DNA of 64,000 nt, from positions 50,348,592 through 50,412,591 of the forward strand of contig OY743182.1 in the NCBI GenBank assembly GCA_963555705.1. Direction: 5' to 3'. The stretch is from Ligustrum vulgare (lineage: Eukaryota > Streptophyta > Magnoliopsida > Lamiales > Oleaceae). Below, in pieces: positions 1-13,459 of the stretch (its first letter is position 1; each line of letters opens with the position of its first letter). The notes beneath the pieces were generated by a model. It searched no databases. It saw nothing but the letters and a program-made list of their open reading frames with translations, and was not told the origin of the DNA. The position numbers were made by a program, and so were the translations under genes.

Positions 1-148
1 AGAGTCCAAATGTACATTATCATTTTTTTTATTCCCAGTTTATGAAGCAATAAGTCGATTATTTCCAGTTAATACTTAATAGTCTGACTAATGATATTAG
101 TTGTGGGAAGATACAAATAAATGTGAGATGTTTCTTTTCTTTGCACAG

Positions 149-1231
149 AGTGATATGTCCTCTGATTGGCCAGATGCAGCTGTTAATGCTATAGCTGCTC
201 TTGAGAAGGCCGCATACGATAGGCTTTCCTCAGATATGCGGAAGTATAAGCAAAAGATGCGGCATTTAAAATTTAACCTTAAGGTTAGTCCATTGCCAAC
301 TTCTTTCCACGAGTAAGCAGACGTGTATGTGTATGTAAATATGTCTAATAAAGTTACTGTTCATGTACAATACAATTTCCGAATACTTGTTTGGTCTAAG
401 AAATAATGATATATTCCGTGGCACATGTGATTAAATGCTTTAATATAACCCTATCTCTGCTGTAGATAATCTCTTTCCTTTTATTTGTTTAATAATTTAT
501 TTATTTTTCCTTATAAATTCAACATTTCTTTCCAGAACAATGCTGTATTAGCACGACGCCTTCTGAGTGGGGAGCTGGAACCATCCCATATGCTGAATAT
601 GTCTTCAAATGAATTAAAGGTCAATTCTTTGTTCCCCATGCTCTGTGTTCCGTTTTGGGATTTAATATTCGATTTTGGTATTCCCTTGATGTTTGTAGAA
701 GCACTTAATTGATTTTGATAGAAAAGCTTTTATCCTTCCCGAAATCTCTTACTAGATGGGAAAACACTTATTTATGGGGATGAGTGCTTTTAGCTTGGTC
801 CTTGACACGCTAAATGACACGATATAGGCTTGAAGAGCTTGAACAAAGTGCAATTAACATCAATATATGGTGTCTGTTACAAGACTTGCTACCAATTGAG
901 TATTATTTCGATGCAAATTGGAATTCACCCTAAATCTCATAGTTTAACAGTCCTCAATTTTTCTCAGGAAGGTCTAACACCAGAGGAAATAGCTAACCTT
1001 AGGAGTCGGGGCACATGCAGGTTATTTAGTTTTCCTTCATCTGATCATTGGGTCTGTAAAATTTTCAGGCATGCAATTATGTTCTAGTAGAAGTAACATA
1101 ATCGATCCTCATGAACAGTACTTAATGGTTTTTGATGTTATCATTTTCTACGTGTTTTTGGCGCAGATGACCCCTGCTGGTGAAGTTCGTGGCAACAATA
1201 GGATTTCTAGAATGGCGTATAGCTTGCTACG
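149..1231 (+). pseudogene. TFIIS central-domain protein, partial and frameshifted
   Basis: Three exons with consensus splice sites are readable: 149-283, 536-619 and 968-1020. A possible fourth (1167-1231) has splice signals but no recognisable homology. The conceptual protein has WPDAAVNAIAALEKAAYDRL, then KYKQKMRHLKFNLK, then LARRLLSGELEPSHMLNMS and EGLTPEEIA. This is the helical central domain of transcription elongation factor S-II-like proteins, which bind RNA polymerase II. In relatives the next residues are HMQMTDARC, starting a zinc ribbon. Here HMQMT is present but in another frame, and the frame entering exon 3 meets TGA exactly at the exon 3/4 junction. Zinc-ribbon cysteines are not seen. 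The 5' part of the gene would lie left of the window. I read it as a decayed copy; a sequencing error in exon 3 is the alternative. Confidence 0.65.
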
Positions 1232-1595
1232 GTATTTTGTATTATATTGTTTTGTTTTCACAATTACATAGGTTCTGAAAGAGAGCACGCGAATGACTGG
1301 GGTGTCTTTATAGCATCTACCTAGTTGTGGGATAGGAGAAGAGTAATAGTATTTGTCATCACCGATGATTATCATAATGTTTATTAAAAGTAGATAAAAG
1401 TGATTTATGTTAGTATAGTATTAAATTGGTACTACCATATGAGATAATTGTGTAAACTTTAACTTCTATTAGTCAAATTACATAAAAGCAAAGGGATAAA
1501 AAAAATTATGATGATGTTAAAATGAGTAAAGGAGGGGAATATCAATATTCTCCGCTTTGTTGAATTAACAAAGAAAAAGTTATAGGTTATACTTA

Positions 1596-1768
1596 GAGCC
1601 CGTTTGATGTAGGGGACTTTGAAGAAAATTTGGATTTTTGAGAGAATGTGTGGTTAAAAAAGGGTTGAAAAGTGTGAAAGTGGTGAGTTCCATAAAAATG
1701 TGTGGATGAAAATGACTTTTGAGAGGAAATTATTCAGAAACTCTTAGACCAAACAGCCAAACAGGGGC
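1596..1768. mobile_element. Tourist-like MITE candidate (173 bp)
   Basis: The unit starts GAGCCCGTTTGATG and ends CCAAACAGGGGC, giving imperfect terminal inverted repeats. It is flanked on both sides by TTA, the 3-bp target duplication usual for PIF/Harbinger-type elements. It has no coding capacity. Confidence 0.55.
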
Positions 1769-2667
1769 TTAAATAAAGGTACTTAAAAGTGATCCATTTT
1801 TGCCTTTGATTACATGCATTAAACTCCCTTTCACATAATAAAGAGAGATGTACACGAGCTAATTATGAAAAAGGTCATTGAGATTTTGAGTAGTTGTGTC
1901 AATGAAGTTATTTTCTTATGATAATAGTCATTCAAGTTTCTAATTGTAACATTAATGGTTATTCGGTCAAAAAATTAATTCAACAAAATAGATGAATTAA
2001 AAGTGAGGATTAAATTCCGATCAGATGAAAAAATAATGAGGCAATTTTAGATTTGGTCAAATTTTGGGCTTAGATTACATAGTAAACCTATATTACTCTT
2101 TTTAATAACGATTTTTGTTAACTTGGCTTAATAAATAATGATGTTGGTGACGCATTACCATAAAAATAACTTACAATTCTACAAAAAAATTCAATGATCT
2201 TTGAGTGCGTGGTGAACTCTACAGAATCCAAACTTTTGCATTATGATTGCTTCTGGGGAACCATACTTTCATTGTTGGATGTGTAAAAAACATAGTTTCC
2301 TCTCACATGTCCACCACAAGTTCTGTTGAGAAATATTTTCTTTTTACGATATTTGAGTGAGCTTCGCGAACTGATTTTACACTGGACAGGCAGTGGAAGC
2401 CGTCATAATCGAATACGGTAGAGGTAGAGAGAAATTTCCGTATATAGATCGAGAAGATCAGAGATGAAAATTGAATGTCAGTGATTTCTGGAACTTAAAA
2501 TTAGCTCTGGCCTCTGAAGTCGATGTGATAAAGAAGTCCTGAGCTAGTCTCACCTTATAATCTGTATGTTAGTGCTTTCCTGTGCTAAAGATTCTACTAA
2601 AAATGTCACTCTACATCAAAATCATAAAATTGGTTCTACCCACTTTTAGTGTACTTTATCATATCTA

Positions 2668-2844
2668 GCCTCTGTTTGATGTTAATTATTTGAGGAAAAA
2701 ATTAGTGATTGATGTAATACTTTGCAGTTGAAAATGAAAGAAAAATTTTGGATTTATGTGTAGAATATTTTATTGTTAAAATGTGTGTATAAAATTAAGT
2801 ACTGTAGAAAAAATAGTAAAATTTAATGAACATCAATCAAGGGC
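2668..2844. mobile_element. Tourist-like MITE candidate (177 bp)
   Basis: Starts GCCTCTGTTTGATGTT and ends AACATCAATCAAGGGC, so the ends are imperfect inverted repeats. Flanks are CTA and TTA, a near-match to a TWA target duplication. Similar in length and ends to the unit at 1,596. Confidence 0.45.
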
Positions 2845-3134
2845 TTAGTAACATTTTCATCCCCAAAACATGAAAAACGAGGGTTTAGTTAAATTTAAAA
2901 ATTGTAGCAAATAAAATTTAAAAATAAAGAATTGGATAAATAAAATCTAAAATTCTATAAAAATAAAATTCTACACATATAATAATAAAAACTTGATATG
3001 TTTTACATAAAAATAATACATGCTTTTAATGATTACTTACATAAAATATTGAAATGAACAGATAAAAATATTCTCAGTGCATATATATATATAGTGAAGA
3101 AAATAAAATTGAAAAATTTACCAAGATTAAATTA

Positions 3135-3305
3135 TGCTCTTGTTTGATAGCACTAAAAAATTAAATTTTAATCTAATTCAAAGTTAACATGTAATTTTAA
3201 TCATACATTTTATAGAATTCATAAATTTTCAACCACATTTCAACAACTCTTATTAAAATTTAAAATCTACTAAAAAATGGTTTTCATCAATACCAAACAG
3301 GGACA
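3135..3305. mobile_element. Possible MITE with CTGTTTGG-type ends
   Basis: Begins TGCTCTTGTTTGATAG and ends CTTTGGT-type inverted sequence (ATACCAAACAGGGACA). The ends pair imperfectly and no clean target duplication is seen. Listed as a weaker member of the same local group. Confidence 0.35.
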
Positions 3306-5661
3306 TATATATTATTTGATAAAATATTAACATAAATTGTTCTATTTTTTTTTTTTATGAATAATTAAATTTCATGAAATAAAAAATGTCACTATACAGA
3401 TTTTCAAAATCTCAAGTCTAAGCATTTTTAACACTTATAAATTAGAAAACTGAAAATTGAAATACAAACCAAACGTGTTCTTAATAATAACAAAATTATA
3501 AAATGAAAGCATACTCCACGTAGTAATAAAAATATTCGTATAAAATTCAATAATTGAATGACACGATAATTTTGAAATATCAATAAACTTAGGACAAAAT
3601 AGGAATATGTTTAATTAATAATGTTAAAAATTATGTTTTAATTATATATAATTGGAAAAGCTTAAAGAAAAATCTAAAAAGTTACTATTTTATTACTTCT
3701 CAAAATTTGCTGCAAGATTGAAGAGATTATTGTATAACTAGTTTTATCACCTGTGCAATGCACGATATTAGATATATACAAAATATTTGAAGTAAAATAT
3801 AAAAAATTAAACTTACGAAGAAAATTCTAAATTCTAAAATATAAAATATTCCTCATAGAAAAATTCTAAATTTTAAAATATAAAATATTCCTAATAAATT
3901 TGTATATATTTATGAAGTATAAACTAAAAAGGACAAATTATAACAAATTCACAAAACCCATAAATCAAATCTAATGTTTATCAACTATTTCTATCTAAAT
4001 GTATTTCTTTGGTGAGTTTTCTCTTGCAACCAATGAATTTACGAATGCAATATTTTTCATAGGTATCATCACCTGTTTAATAAAAATAAGAATGTTTCAA
4101 TAAAAATAGGTCTCACCTTTAGCAATTGAAGATCTGCATTCAGTTCTTCAACCTAACCCATTTTTCTTGTTCTAATGTCACTGTTATATCATTCATCACT
4201 CCATTTCAATACCCTAATAAATTTAATCCGCGTGTTAATAAGTCATAGTCAACAAAAAACTGCACAATGTAAAAAATTCTCTATTATTCAATTAAACATT
4301 TTCCAAAAATTTAGCCCCTGTCGAAGACCCATTATCTCAAATAATGTGGTTTGGAATAGCAATTTTCTGTCATCACTTTTCACTTTTCATTCAAAAAATC
4401 AATCAATCAATAATAATAATAATAATAAAAATATGATTTGTAATATTAAAGATAACAAATGATAATAATCCAAATATAATTTTAATATTGATCGATAGCT
4501 ACACATGATTTACAATGTTAAGAACAACAAATATACAAAATACCTCATTAAATTATAATTTTAGTATTGATAGCTATAATTATTGACTGAATTCATTCAA
4601 TATTATCGTTAATAATAAAAAATAATTATGATAATTATAATCAAAATATAGAAATAACAACAACATATTATATTACAAAATCAATAAAAAACAATATTAT
4701 ATTACAAAGCTTCATTTTTTTCAAACTCATTTTTAATCATTTGTAGCATGTGCTAGGGCTGTTATTTTCAATTGGTATTTGTTTTTTCACTTCTAATATA
4801 ACACATTTATGTAAAATATCACATTTATTTGTGTTCAAATATAATAATCCATTTTTTTTTTCATTTTCAATGTAACACATTTATATAGAATATATTCATA
4901 CAACTCTTACTAAATCATAATAAATATTAAATCTTCTTAAAAAAAATATTTAGATTTTAGAAAGTTCATTTTGATAGGAATCTATATGTGTATTTTTGTA
5001 CGACTTTATATATATATATAATAATAAAACCTTAACGTATTATAAATATAATATTCAAATTAACAATAATATAAATGAACGACAAAATGATTAAACTTTA
5101 TTCCCCTGAAAAAAATAGTGCAATTCAAGTATGATTTTTTTAGTCCGAAAACAATATGTATATGAAAATCATAAAGAAATAATCAAGAAAATGAATATTC
5201 TAGTTTAAAAATCGTGTATATAATTGTATTTTTCAAGAAATATCAAACTGATATGTTGAAGTATTAGACATTTGAAAAATTATCACACCTTTTATATGGG
5301 TTTTCATTAGATTTTTATAAGATATTCATTTAAAAATGAAGCAATGTTAGCATGTGTCAGTCTTTGTCTGATTTAATTCTCATCGCAAAGAAATCAAAAT
5401 TTTTCATTTTTTATTTTAACCAAATTTTTATTAATAAAATAATATTACATATAAATTTAAAACATATTTCCTATTTTTTAACCACACATTCTCCAAAAAA
5501 TCATTATTTATTTCAAATAACCTATTTGTAAACAACATCAAACAGAGACTTCTAGGCAAAGATATTTATTAAGAAATGTCATAAAGCTTTTTTTAGTAAC
5601 ATAGTAGAAATTATAAATCAATTTACTTATATATCAATTTATAAATTTTACTACTTTTCTA

Positions 5662-5981
5662 AATCCTGTTTGGCCACTTTAAAAACAAAATATTTATTTC
5701 TCACTTTTTTAATCACACATTTATCAATACAATAATATTACGCGTAAATTCATAAAAAATGTCTACAATTTAAGAACATATTTTCCTAAAAATTACTATT
5801 AAAAAATAAACTGATTTATAAACCAATTTATAAATTACATATTTTTTCAAATTACTTTTTAGCTACACATATTTCACTCTCTCAATTTTCAACCACTAAT
5901 TTTATTTCAAAATTATAAATAAACAAATTTATAAATCAAACAATGTTACCAAACAAATCAACAACAAACAACAAACAGGGC
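5662..5981. mobile_element. Tourist-like MITE candidate (320 bp)
   Basis: Starts AATCCTGTTTGGCC and ends ACAAACAGGGC; CTA flanks both sides (5659-5661 and 5982-5984). A/T-rich interior with no open frame. Perfect 3-bp flanks plus inverted ends support a PIF/Harbinger-type non-autonomous element. Confidence 0.45.
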
Positions 5982-7036
5982 CTAGTCTAGGTATTATACA
6001 TCATTATTACTTTTTGAGCCTATCAAAAAAATTTACACACAGCTCTTTTACATAATCATTACAATTTATAAATTAATTTATAAATAACACAATTTCTCAA
6101 ATTACCTTTTAATCAAACACATTTTATTTTTTCAATTTTTAACCATATATTTTACCTTAAAAAATTTTTAAAAAAAGTCAAAAAAAATAAAAATGCAGTC
6201 GAATAGAATAAAAAATGACCCACACGAATAGAAGCAAAAACATTTTCAAAAATTGTGGCTACTGTGAACTCTATATTATTAATATTATTATTACTACATA
6301 CATTAATTTTTCATTTTCAAGATTTTTATTCTTTACTTTCTCATTTGTGATGTGATGGTTTCTGGGGAAATGTTTGGAGGAAAAATTATTGATAATATCC
6401 TCCTTTAATAAGATTAATAAGATAATAAAATAAGATTAATTTCTTTGAAGTTTACTTTACAACCGTGTTCTCGCATATGAGAGATGCTTGCCTTTCACGG
6501 CTAATCATGCATCGCACATTTCCCTACATTTATCGTACATTTTACGCGCATTACGTATTTTTGAACTTTGCTATACACCTAAAATAGTTTCTGATTATTA
6601 ACAGTCACGAACTGGACTTTAAAATCAATGGTTCGAGCATTAAAAACCGGTGAGGTCTATACTTCCTTTTCGAAATTTGAAGAAGTACACGTTGGCCTCC
6701 TGACAATAGTTAAATCAATTATTTCTTCGGAATACTAAACAATCACGAACTGGACTTTAAAATCAATACCAAATATTGCTATGCTATCCTTTCGATGTTT
6801 CTCAAGCAGCCAGATGGCAATGTTAATGGGACGGGGAATTTTCGAATCCGATAAGTACCCGATTCGAACGAGACGAAAAATCCTCGACAAAGACGAGGAT
6901 GGGGTGAAAAAGTATTCCCGAAATGGGGACGGGGCGGGAACGCGGACAACTATCCTAGCCTCAAACTCACCCCAGACCCGTCCCCGATTAACAAGTTAAA
7001 TTAAAAAAGGTCCAAGTAAAATTAAAAAAAGATAAT

Positions 7037-8557
7037 TGTTGATTTGAAATCGCAATTGCACGATATCGTTAACAAGTAGTAAAAGTGGATTTTTGAGTTC
7101 GAGTTATCGATCCCACGAGGACTATTTATTCGTTATAAATTTACTTCGATTCTAAAATTCCTAAATTAAAACAAAAACTAACTAAGAAAATAAAATGCAA
7201 AATAATCCAAAAAAGACAATAAAATTTGAGAATAAATGAAATATATAATTCAACAAAATAAAAATAGAAATTTAAAACTAAAACTAAAATTAACTAACAA
7301 AACAATAAATAAAGTAAGAAACAAAGCTGTGGGATTTTAAACAATTAAATAAATATCGAGACTAATGATTTCGAAGTAATGTTCTAGTTTAATTTCTCAT
7401 CTCAAGTTGTTTTCTAAAATTGTATTTGGTCGAATTCACGTTTGTATCTAATTTACCTCTCTCGAGTTCAAATTAGGTTTATTTAACTAAATCAACAATG
7501 TATCTCTACAGAGGGTCAGAGTTCTCCTTAGCTAAATGCATAAAATCTCCTAAGAATTCATAAGTGACCACAAGCAACCACAAATTCATATCTCTATCTT
7601 TTTGTTGAAATTTCCGGATTTTATTACGTGATCTAATTTTTAACTCACCTCTCGAATTATGAAAACAATCATTAATTCATGAATTAGTGATCAAACAACT
7701 CAAGTATTAAATGCAATAATAAAATCAATACATAAAAATAAAGTGCCAACTTGAGAATTAAAATCAAACTAAAAACATTAAATCTACATCGTTAATCCTG
7801 ATTATTAAATTAGCTACTCATGTTCATGGAATTAAAAACAATAAATAATCAAAGTAAAACCCGAATTGTGAAGAGTTCAAGAATTAGCATCGCCTCTTCT
7901 TTTCTTGTGCGCAGCCGACCTTTATTTTCTTGCTCCAGCCGCACTCCTTCAAGAATCAACCACCTTATCTTCCACTTTGTATCACAGTCAACGCACCACT
8001 TTCTTTCCAATTCAACCGACCAACTAATTAATTCCCAGCAGCACCGTGTATATGTTGTCCAAGAAAACTCCCACAAAGCTGCCTAACTTCTCTTTAAACC
8101 AGCCACTCGTGTGTGTAAATATCTCTATCAATTCTCCAAGGCTACTCCCCCCCCTTCACACACGGCTCCGTGTATATATATAATAATCTCCATCAAACTT
8201 CTAAGTGCACCTCAATTCTTCCACTTCAATCCCAGCCGTGTCTTCTCCTTGCCAAATGAGTCCTATTTTGCACTTGGTTTTTGAGGCCCACTTATGTTAA
8301 GTGGGTTTTAATTTAAGTCTCAATTTTTTAAAATAATTCAAGTTAGTCCCTTGTCTTCGTTTTATCTCAACTTGCATAAAAAATTTAGCTTTTCCATCCA
8401 ATTGTTGTGTGATTACTTCAATTCTTCCATCTTCTCGACTCTTGGGATAAAATCTGAAATAATGACCAATAATAACAACTAAGTAGAATTTATTCAAGAA
8501 AAACATTATAATATCCTAATTTCGACAGATAAATAAGTGTATAAAATACACTTATCA
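7037..8557 (-). repeat. 3' LTR of the Athila-type element (1521 bp)
   Basis: Begins TGTTGATTT and ends TTATCA on the + strand. It is matched along its length by 13460-15586 once the 611-bp MITE and its 3-bp duplication are removed from that copy. Open frames such as 7,820-8,086 recur in both LTRs in different condition and look non-functional. Confidence 0.85.
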
Positions 8558-10786
8558 AACCCCCGCAAACTAGAATATTTGTTCGTTCTCGAACAAAAAT
8601 AAAACTAAACTATAAAAAAATAAAAATAAAAATGCAAACAGAAATTGTTTTTGTTTTTGTCAACTCATTTACCATACACTTCAATAATCCAAAATGACGA
8701 TTCACTTTAGAGAAGAAATGTGAACAACAAAAATTATTTTCATTCATCTAATTCTCAACTTCATCGTGTGTGTGTGAATAGCCAAAAATCGAATGCAAAC
8801 TCATGTAAAAATATACTTGACACTGTGTGACTAGTCATGCAGAAATAAGCTTGAATCCCATGTGGTCAACAATGATTTTCTTTTTATTTTCCTTACACTC
8901 TCATGGATGATCACAACCTTAATGTTTTTCTCTCATATCCCGAGGTCTTTCCTATTGATGTGGTTTTGAAATATGTATAAATTGCATTTTTCCACACAAT
9001 GCAGTAAGGATTTGACAAGTATGCACAACAGACCAAGAATAATTCATCTCCAATTCCACACTCCAGTATTAGGAATTTTAATCAACAAAGCTTATACCAT
9101 TTGCATTTCATTTTTTTTATATGGACGATTTTTTCTTTTAATGTCCTTATCTTTTACCATCTTTGTGCAGAACTTTTCATACTGACTTTCTATATGATCC
9201 CTGTAGCGAACTTTAGGTCGGCATCTCCCAACTCAGTTAAGCTTAGGGTATCAGGTTCAAAGAACCCCTCAGACTTAATTACCCGAATCATAAAGGCTTA
9301 AACATAAAAATTAAAGATATTTTAGTGTCTTATGTGTAAGTCTACTCTTTGTACTTGCTTTCTAGTTGACCCCTGTAGCGAGTTTTAGGTCGGTGACTCC
9401 CAAGCCAGATGACTTTAGGACATCAGGTTTGAAAGACCCCTCAGACTTAATTACTCGAGTAAAAAAGGCTTCTGAAGAGCAGAATAAGACCTTCAACATT
9501 TTTCTGTTTTTATGCTGGCAATGATTTATACCCGTTGATTAAAACCACTTATACTAAATATGGATCATTAAAAACTTCAGACCCTCAATCCGTTAATGCC
9601 TACTTGTACTTAACATTTCCACCCCCACACTGCTTCTTGAACATTTTGGTTCTACATTTCAGGTCGGGATCTAATTTCTTAAAGTTTGGGATTTTTCAGT
9701 CAATTTTATGTTCAAAGTGCACAAGTTTACCCCACAAGTGTCAAGCATCTCCTTGCACAAGTTATTTTTCGAAAGTAGATATGTGCTTAAGTTTGATTAA
9801 CGTCTTACATGGATGAATGTCAAGAAAAATTTTAGTTCACTTGTTGCCAAAATTTTCTAACTAAAGCACAAAAGTCAATTCAAATCAACAAAAATTTTCA
9901 CCTCTCTCTCTCTCTCTCTTTTTTAACCCCCTTTTTTTGTGAATCCCAAAAATAAGGTATCGAATGAACAAAATGAAGAAATGAGATACCACCCTCCCAA
10001 ACTAGAAAGTTACATTATCCTCAATGTAAAAGAAAAGATATATCAATTAATAACAATACATAAAAGAGGAGTTAGGTACCTCCCAGGGTTAGAGAAGCGA
10101 TGTGATAACTTGAAACTTTGTTTTGATCCCACGTGGATGAGTTCGACCTGTTTCATGTATTTCCATGCTTGGGTTGGGAGTGTTACAAGTAATGTGTTCC
10201 TCGAAAGTAAAAATAAATAAATAAATAAACAACATTAGAATCATACACACCATTGAAATAGATCAACACAAACAATCCCAACTAAAACATAGCAAAAATT
10301 TGATTTTTCAAACATGATCAACCATCATGAACATTACAATTATCACGCATAATTCCTCAAAGTGTGTAAAATCATATATTTTATTTGTTTTTTATATGAT
10401 AAGTGTAATGCCTTTGACACAGAGTGATGCAAAATTGTTGGCTCATTGATGATGTATGAATTAGAACTAAAAATGCACTTGAAGATCAAATCAAAGAGGT
10501 TGGTGCTAGGGATGGTTACTTCAAAAACTCCAAGAAAGAAATAAAAATGCAAGTACTACCTAAACATTAAAGTGTAAAGCTGTAAATAAAGGAAAATAAA
10601 TAAAAGGGATAGAGAATTGGGTTTCCTCCCAATAAACGCTCCATTTATAGTCTAAAGCCCTTTTTTTTTTTGCAAACTTTCTTATGGTGGCTTAAAAGAT
10701 GCTCTTGATGCCCTGCACTCTTTACAATTCCCTACCTTGCATCTCTCAACCTTTTTGCGCTCTTTCTTGAATTCTTGATTTGTGGT
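8558..10786 (-). other. Athila 3' internal non-coding region
   Basis: The region between protease and 3' LTR holds no recognisable pol. Next to the LTR is the polypurine tract (8,558-8,570). About 100 bp beginning CCTGTAGCGA is present twice, near 9,195-9,300 and 9,370-9,472, both containing CCCCTCAGACTTAATTAC. A (CT)n run lies at about 9,903-9,920. Long non-coding stretches between pol and the 3' LTR are usual in Athila elements. Confidence 0.6.
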
Positions 10787-11485
10787 CTAAGTGCCACTTG
10801 ATTTTTCTTCTTGCTTCAAATTATGTCCATTGTCATGTACCAATTTCTCCACTTTGAAGCAACTTTCTTGTTGATAGTATTTATTAGGATGTTGAGTGAC
10901 GCTGAAAATCACTTGATCATCCTGAACCCTTAAGATCACCTCCCCCTTTTCAACATCTATCAAAGTTCGTCCCGTGGCTAGTAAGGGTCTACCAAAGATA
11001 AGTTGCATTCGACTGTCCTCTTCAACCAAAATCACGAAATCCACTGAAAATATGAATTTATCCACTTTAACTAAAATGTCCTCAATGACACCATATGGAT
11101 GCTTCACAGATCTATCGGCCAACTGTAATGTGATTTTGGTTGGTTTAGGTTTCCCTAATTCAAGTTTCTTGTAAACTGAGAGAGGCATCAAATTGATACT
11201 TGACCGCAAATCACATAAAACTCTATCAAACTTTATATTTCCAATATCATAGGGGATAGAGAAACTCCCTGGATCTTTGAGTTTTGGAGACAATTTATTT
11301 TGCAAAATTGCGCCACACTCCTCAGTTAAGGACACGGTTTCAAATTTCCTCAACTTCCTCTTTTTAGAAATCATCTCTCTCATAAACTTGAGGTAAGCTG
11401 GCATCTGGGCTAGTGCCCCTGCAACTGGAATGTTGATATGAAGTTTTTTAAATATTTCCAGAAATTTACTAAACTTCTTATCCAT
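10787..11485 (-). pseudogene. Athila gag-pol fragment: retropepsin-like aspartic protease
   Basis: The 232-residue frame matches the Athila-type protease region. It has LADRSVKHPYGVIEDILVKV and FGRPLLATGRTLIDV, typical flap and C-terminal segments. The catalytic loop, normally D-L-G-A/S-S, reads CDLRSSINLMPLS at about residues 91-103: the aspartate remains but the conserved glycine is arginine, so activity is doubtful. The polyprotein would mature virus-like particles in the cytoplasm. Stops separate it from the gag frame upstream (11,486-11,965), and RT that should follow is missing. Confidence 0.8.
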
Positions 11486-11965
11486 TTTGTGACTTTGCAG
11501 ACGTTGGGGGAATGGGACTGGTGGGACATAAGTTTTGACAGGATTTCATACTTTATCATTTGATTCTTCTTCTTTCTTTTGAGTTTCAGATTTGGTTGAT
11601 TGATTAGGTACCTCAGATTTACTCTCTATTTCTCCAACCACTTGTTTGTCTTCCCTCTCAGGTCTTTCTTCATGTGTTTTGGGCAATTGAACACCATTTC
11701 TGGTACTGACAGCCTGAACATCCTTTTGTATCCTATTTCTTAAGAGTGTATGAGGGAAAGAGATTGGAGGTACATAACCATTTGGTGGAAAATATTCCTT
11801 TGTGGGAATGTATGATTTACCCTCAACAGCTACCTCAGAAGTTGAAGTGTAGATTTTTTTCCATCTCTACTGCAGAGATCATGTTGACATGCTCCCTTGG
11901 ATTTTTAACTGTGTTACTTGGGAGTGTTCCAGGTGCTCACTCAGACAGTTGTTGAGCGATTTGAC
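11486..11965 (-). pseudogene. Broken gag-protease linker of the Athila element
   Basis: Between the two open frames the minus strand still encodes short readable pieces in the same family, such as PPNGYVPPISFPHT, but these are interrupted by stops. Athila polyproteins normally run through this linker. It shows that gag-pol is no longer translatable as one protein. Confidence 0.5.
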
Positions 11966-13201
11966 TTATCTAATTTTCAAGTCTTTAAGTGCAGCAGAAT
12001 TATTTTGTATGGTTATTTGATGTAGTTCAAACATTTTATCAGTCTTCTGCATGTGCTGTTGAAACATTTCCCCCAAACTTGGTCTTCTCTCCTGCATTGA
12101 TTGGTTAAACCTATTTTGATTGTTAGACCATTTGAAGTTTAGGTGTTGTCTCCGACCAGGGTTGTAAGTAGGAGCATATAGGTCATTCTGTTGTTGATGA
12201 TTGTTTTGCACAAAATTAACCTGTTCCTCTTTCGAAGCCAACAACATGCAATTTTCGGTTGAATGGTTCGAGCTACAATTCTCACACGCTACTGGTGATT
12301 GAATAGAGTGAACTCCTTGATGCTGTGAAAACAACATGTCAACATTTTTTGTTAGCGCAACAAGTTGCACATTTGTACTGGTCAGTGCATCTACATCATG
12401 CACTCCAGCAACTCTCTTGTGCACTACTCTTTCAGATGGGAACATGGTGTGTATTTTTGCAATGAGTTCTACCAAGTCCCATGCTTGGTTGACACTTTTA
12501 TTGGCAATGGACCCACCAGCTGATGAGTCCACTATGGATTTGTATTGTGATGACAACCCAGAGTAAAAGTACTGAACTTGAAGACCATTATTAAATCCAT
12601 GATATGGGCATTTTCTAAGGAGATCCTTAAATTTACCCCAAGATTCATGGAAATTCTCACCGTCTAGTTGTTGAAAAATAGATATCTCCAATTTTAATTT
12701 AGCTACTTTAGCAGGTGAAAAATATTTTTTACGGAATTTCCTAGCTAAGTCATCCCATATAGCTATACTAAATTCAGGCTCAGAATCAAGCCACTCCAAT
12801 GCACTATCTCTTAAAGTGTAAGGAAATAATCTCAAACGAATGGCATCATCGTTTATGCCTTGAAATTGGAAATTTTGGCACATTCTCCCAAATCTTGCAA
12901 CATGTGCGTTGGGGTCCTCGTGTACCTTTCCAAAAAAATAGAGATTATTACTGAAAATGTTTATTAAATCTGCTTTTAATTGGAAGTCATTCCTTCCAAA
13001 AGGCGAATATAATATACAAGAACGGTTTGCAGTGCCAACAGGAGTCAAGAATTGACCCATAGGAAGGTCTCCTACGTTGTCATCTTGTACATGAGGTTCA
13101 TGAACTTGATTGTTTTGTAGTGCTGCATTAGGAGCAAGAGCTCTTGCAGCGGCATTTAGCTCAAGTTCAAAGTTTTCGTTTGGATTAATAGGATTAGCCA
13201 T
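11966..13201 (-). pseudogene. Athila-type Gag (capsid) frame
   Basis: A 411-residue open frame begins MANPINPNENFELELNAAAR, close to the start usual for Athila Gag. The capsid core (retrotrans_gag) lies at about residues 60-240, with FPYTLRDSALEWLDSEP and FARKFRKKYF-like segments. A single CENCSSNHSTENC motif near residue 305 stands where the nucleic-acid-binding zinc knuckle lies. Gag packages element RNA. It is intact over this length, the best preserved coding part of the element, but the downstream polyprotein is broken, so I class it as a relic. Confidence 0.8.
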
Positions 13202-13436
13202 TTGGTTCAGATTTTGTTGTTCCTTATGTCGTCCTCTAAAGAATTGTTCAATTTCAGGTTCGAAAGGTTAAAGATTTCCACTTTGCGAACGGAGCATAAA
13301 AGGACAAGAAGAAATTTTTTGAGAATTTTTGATGTTTTTGTTTATTATGAATTAAAATACTAAAAACTAAAAACAAATTAAATCTAAAAGCTAAGAATGC
13401 TAAAAATCAAAATAAATAAATAACAAAATAAAATAT

Positions 13437-13454
13437 TCCCTGACAACGGCGCTA
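13437..13454 (-). promoter_or_regulatory. Primer-binding site, tRNA-Asp-like
   Basis: On the minus strand, five bases inside the 5' LTR, the sequence reads TAGCGCCGTTGTCAGGGA. This resembles the TGGCGCCGTTG-type site complementary to tRNA-Asp used by Athila/Tat elements and would prime minus-strand DNA synthesis. Confidence 0.7.
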
Positions 13455-13459
13455 AAACT

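Larger units (their letters stand above)
1232..6808. other. AT-rich intergenic DNA with small MITE-like elements
   Basis: I find no supportable coding region in this long stretch; the short open frames are chance frames in A/T-rich sequence. It contains several 170-320-bp units whose ends resemble the CTGTTTGG-type termini of Tourist-like MITEs (listed separately). Repeated near-identical A/T-rich phrases around 3,830-3,900 are local duplications. Confidence 0.6.

Noticed and set aside
1596..1768. Reading this as an exon of the left-edge gene
   Set aside because: Inverted ends and TTA flanks explain it better as a MITE, and no coding frame or splice site fits.
7820..8086. 88-codon Ser-rich frame
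   Set aside because: It lies in the Athila LTR; its counterpart at 14,238-14,480 differs in length and sequence, so there is no sign of coding constraint.
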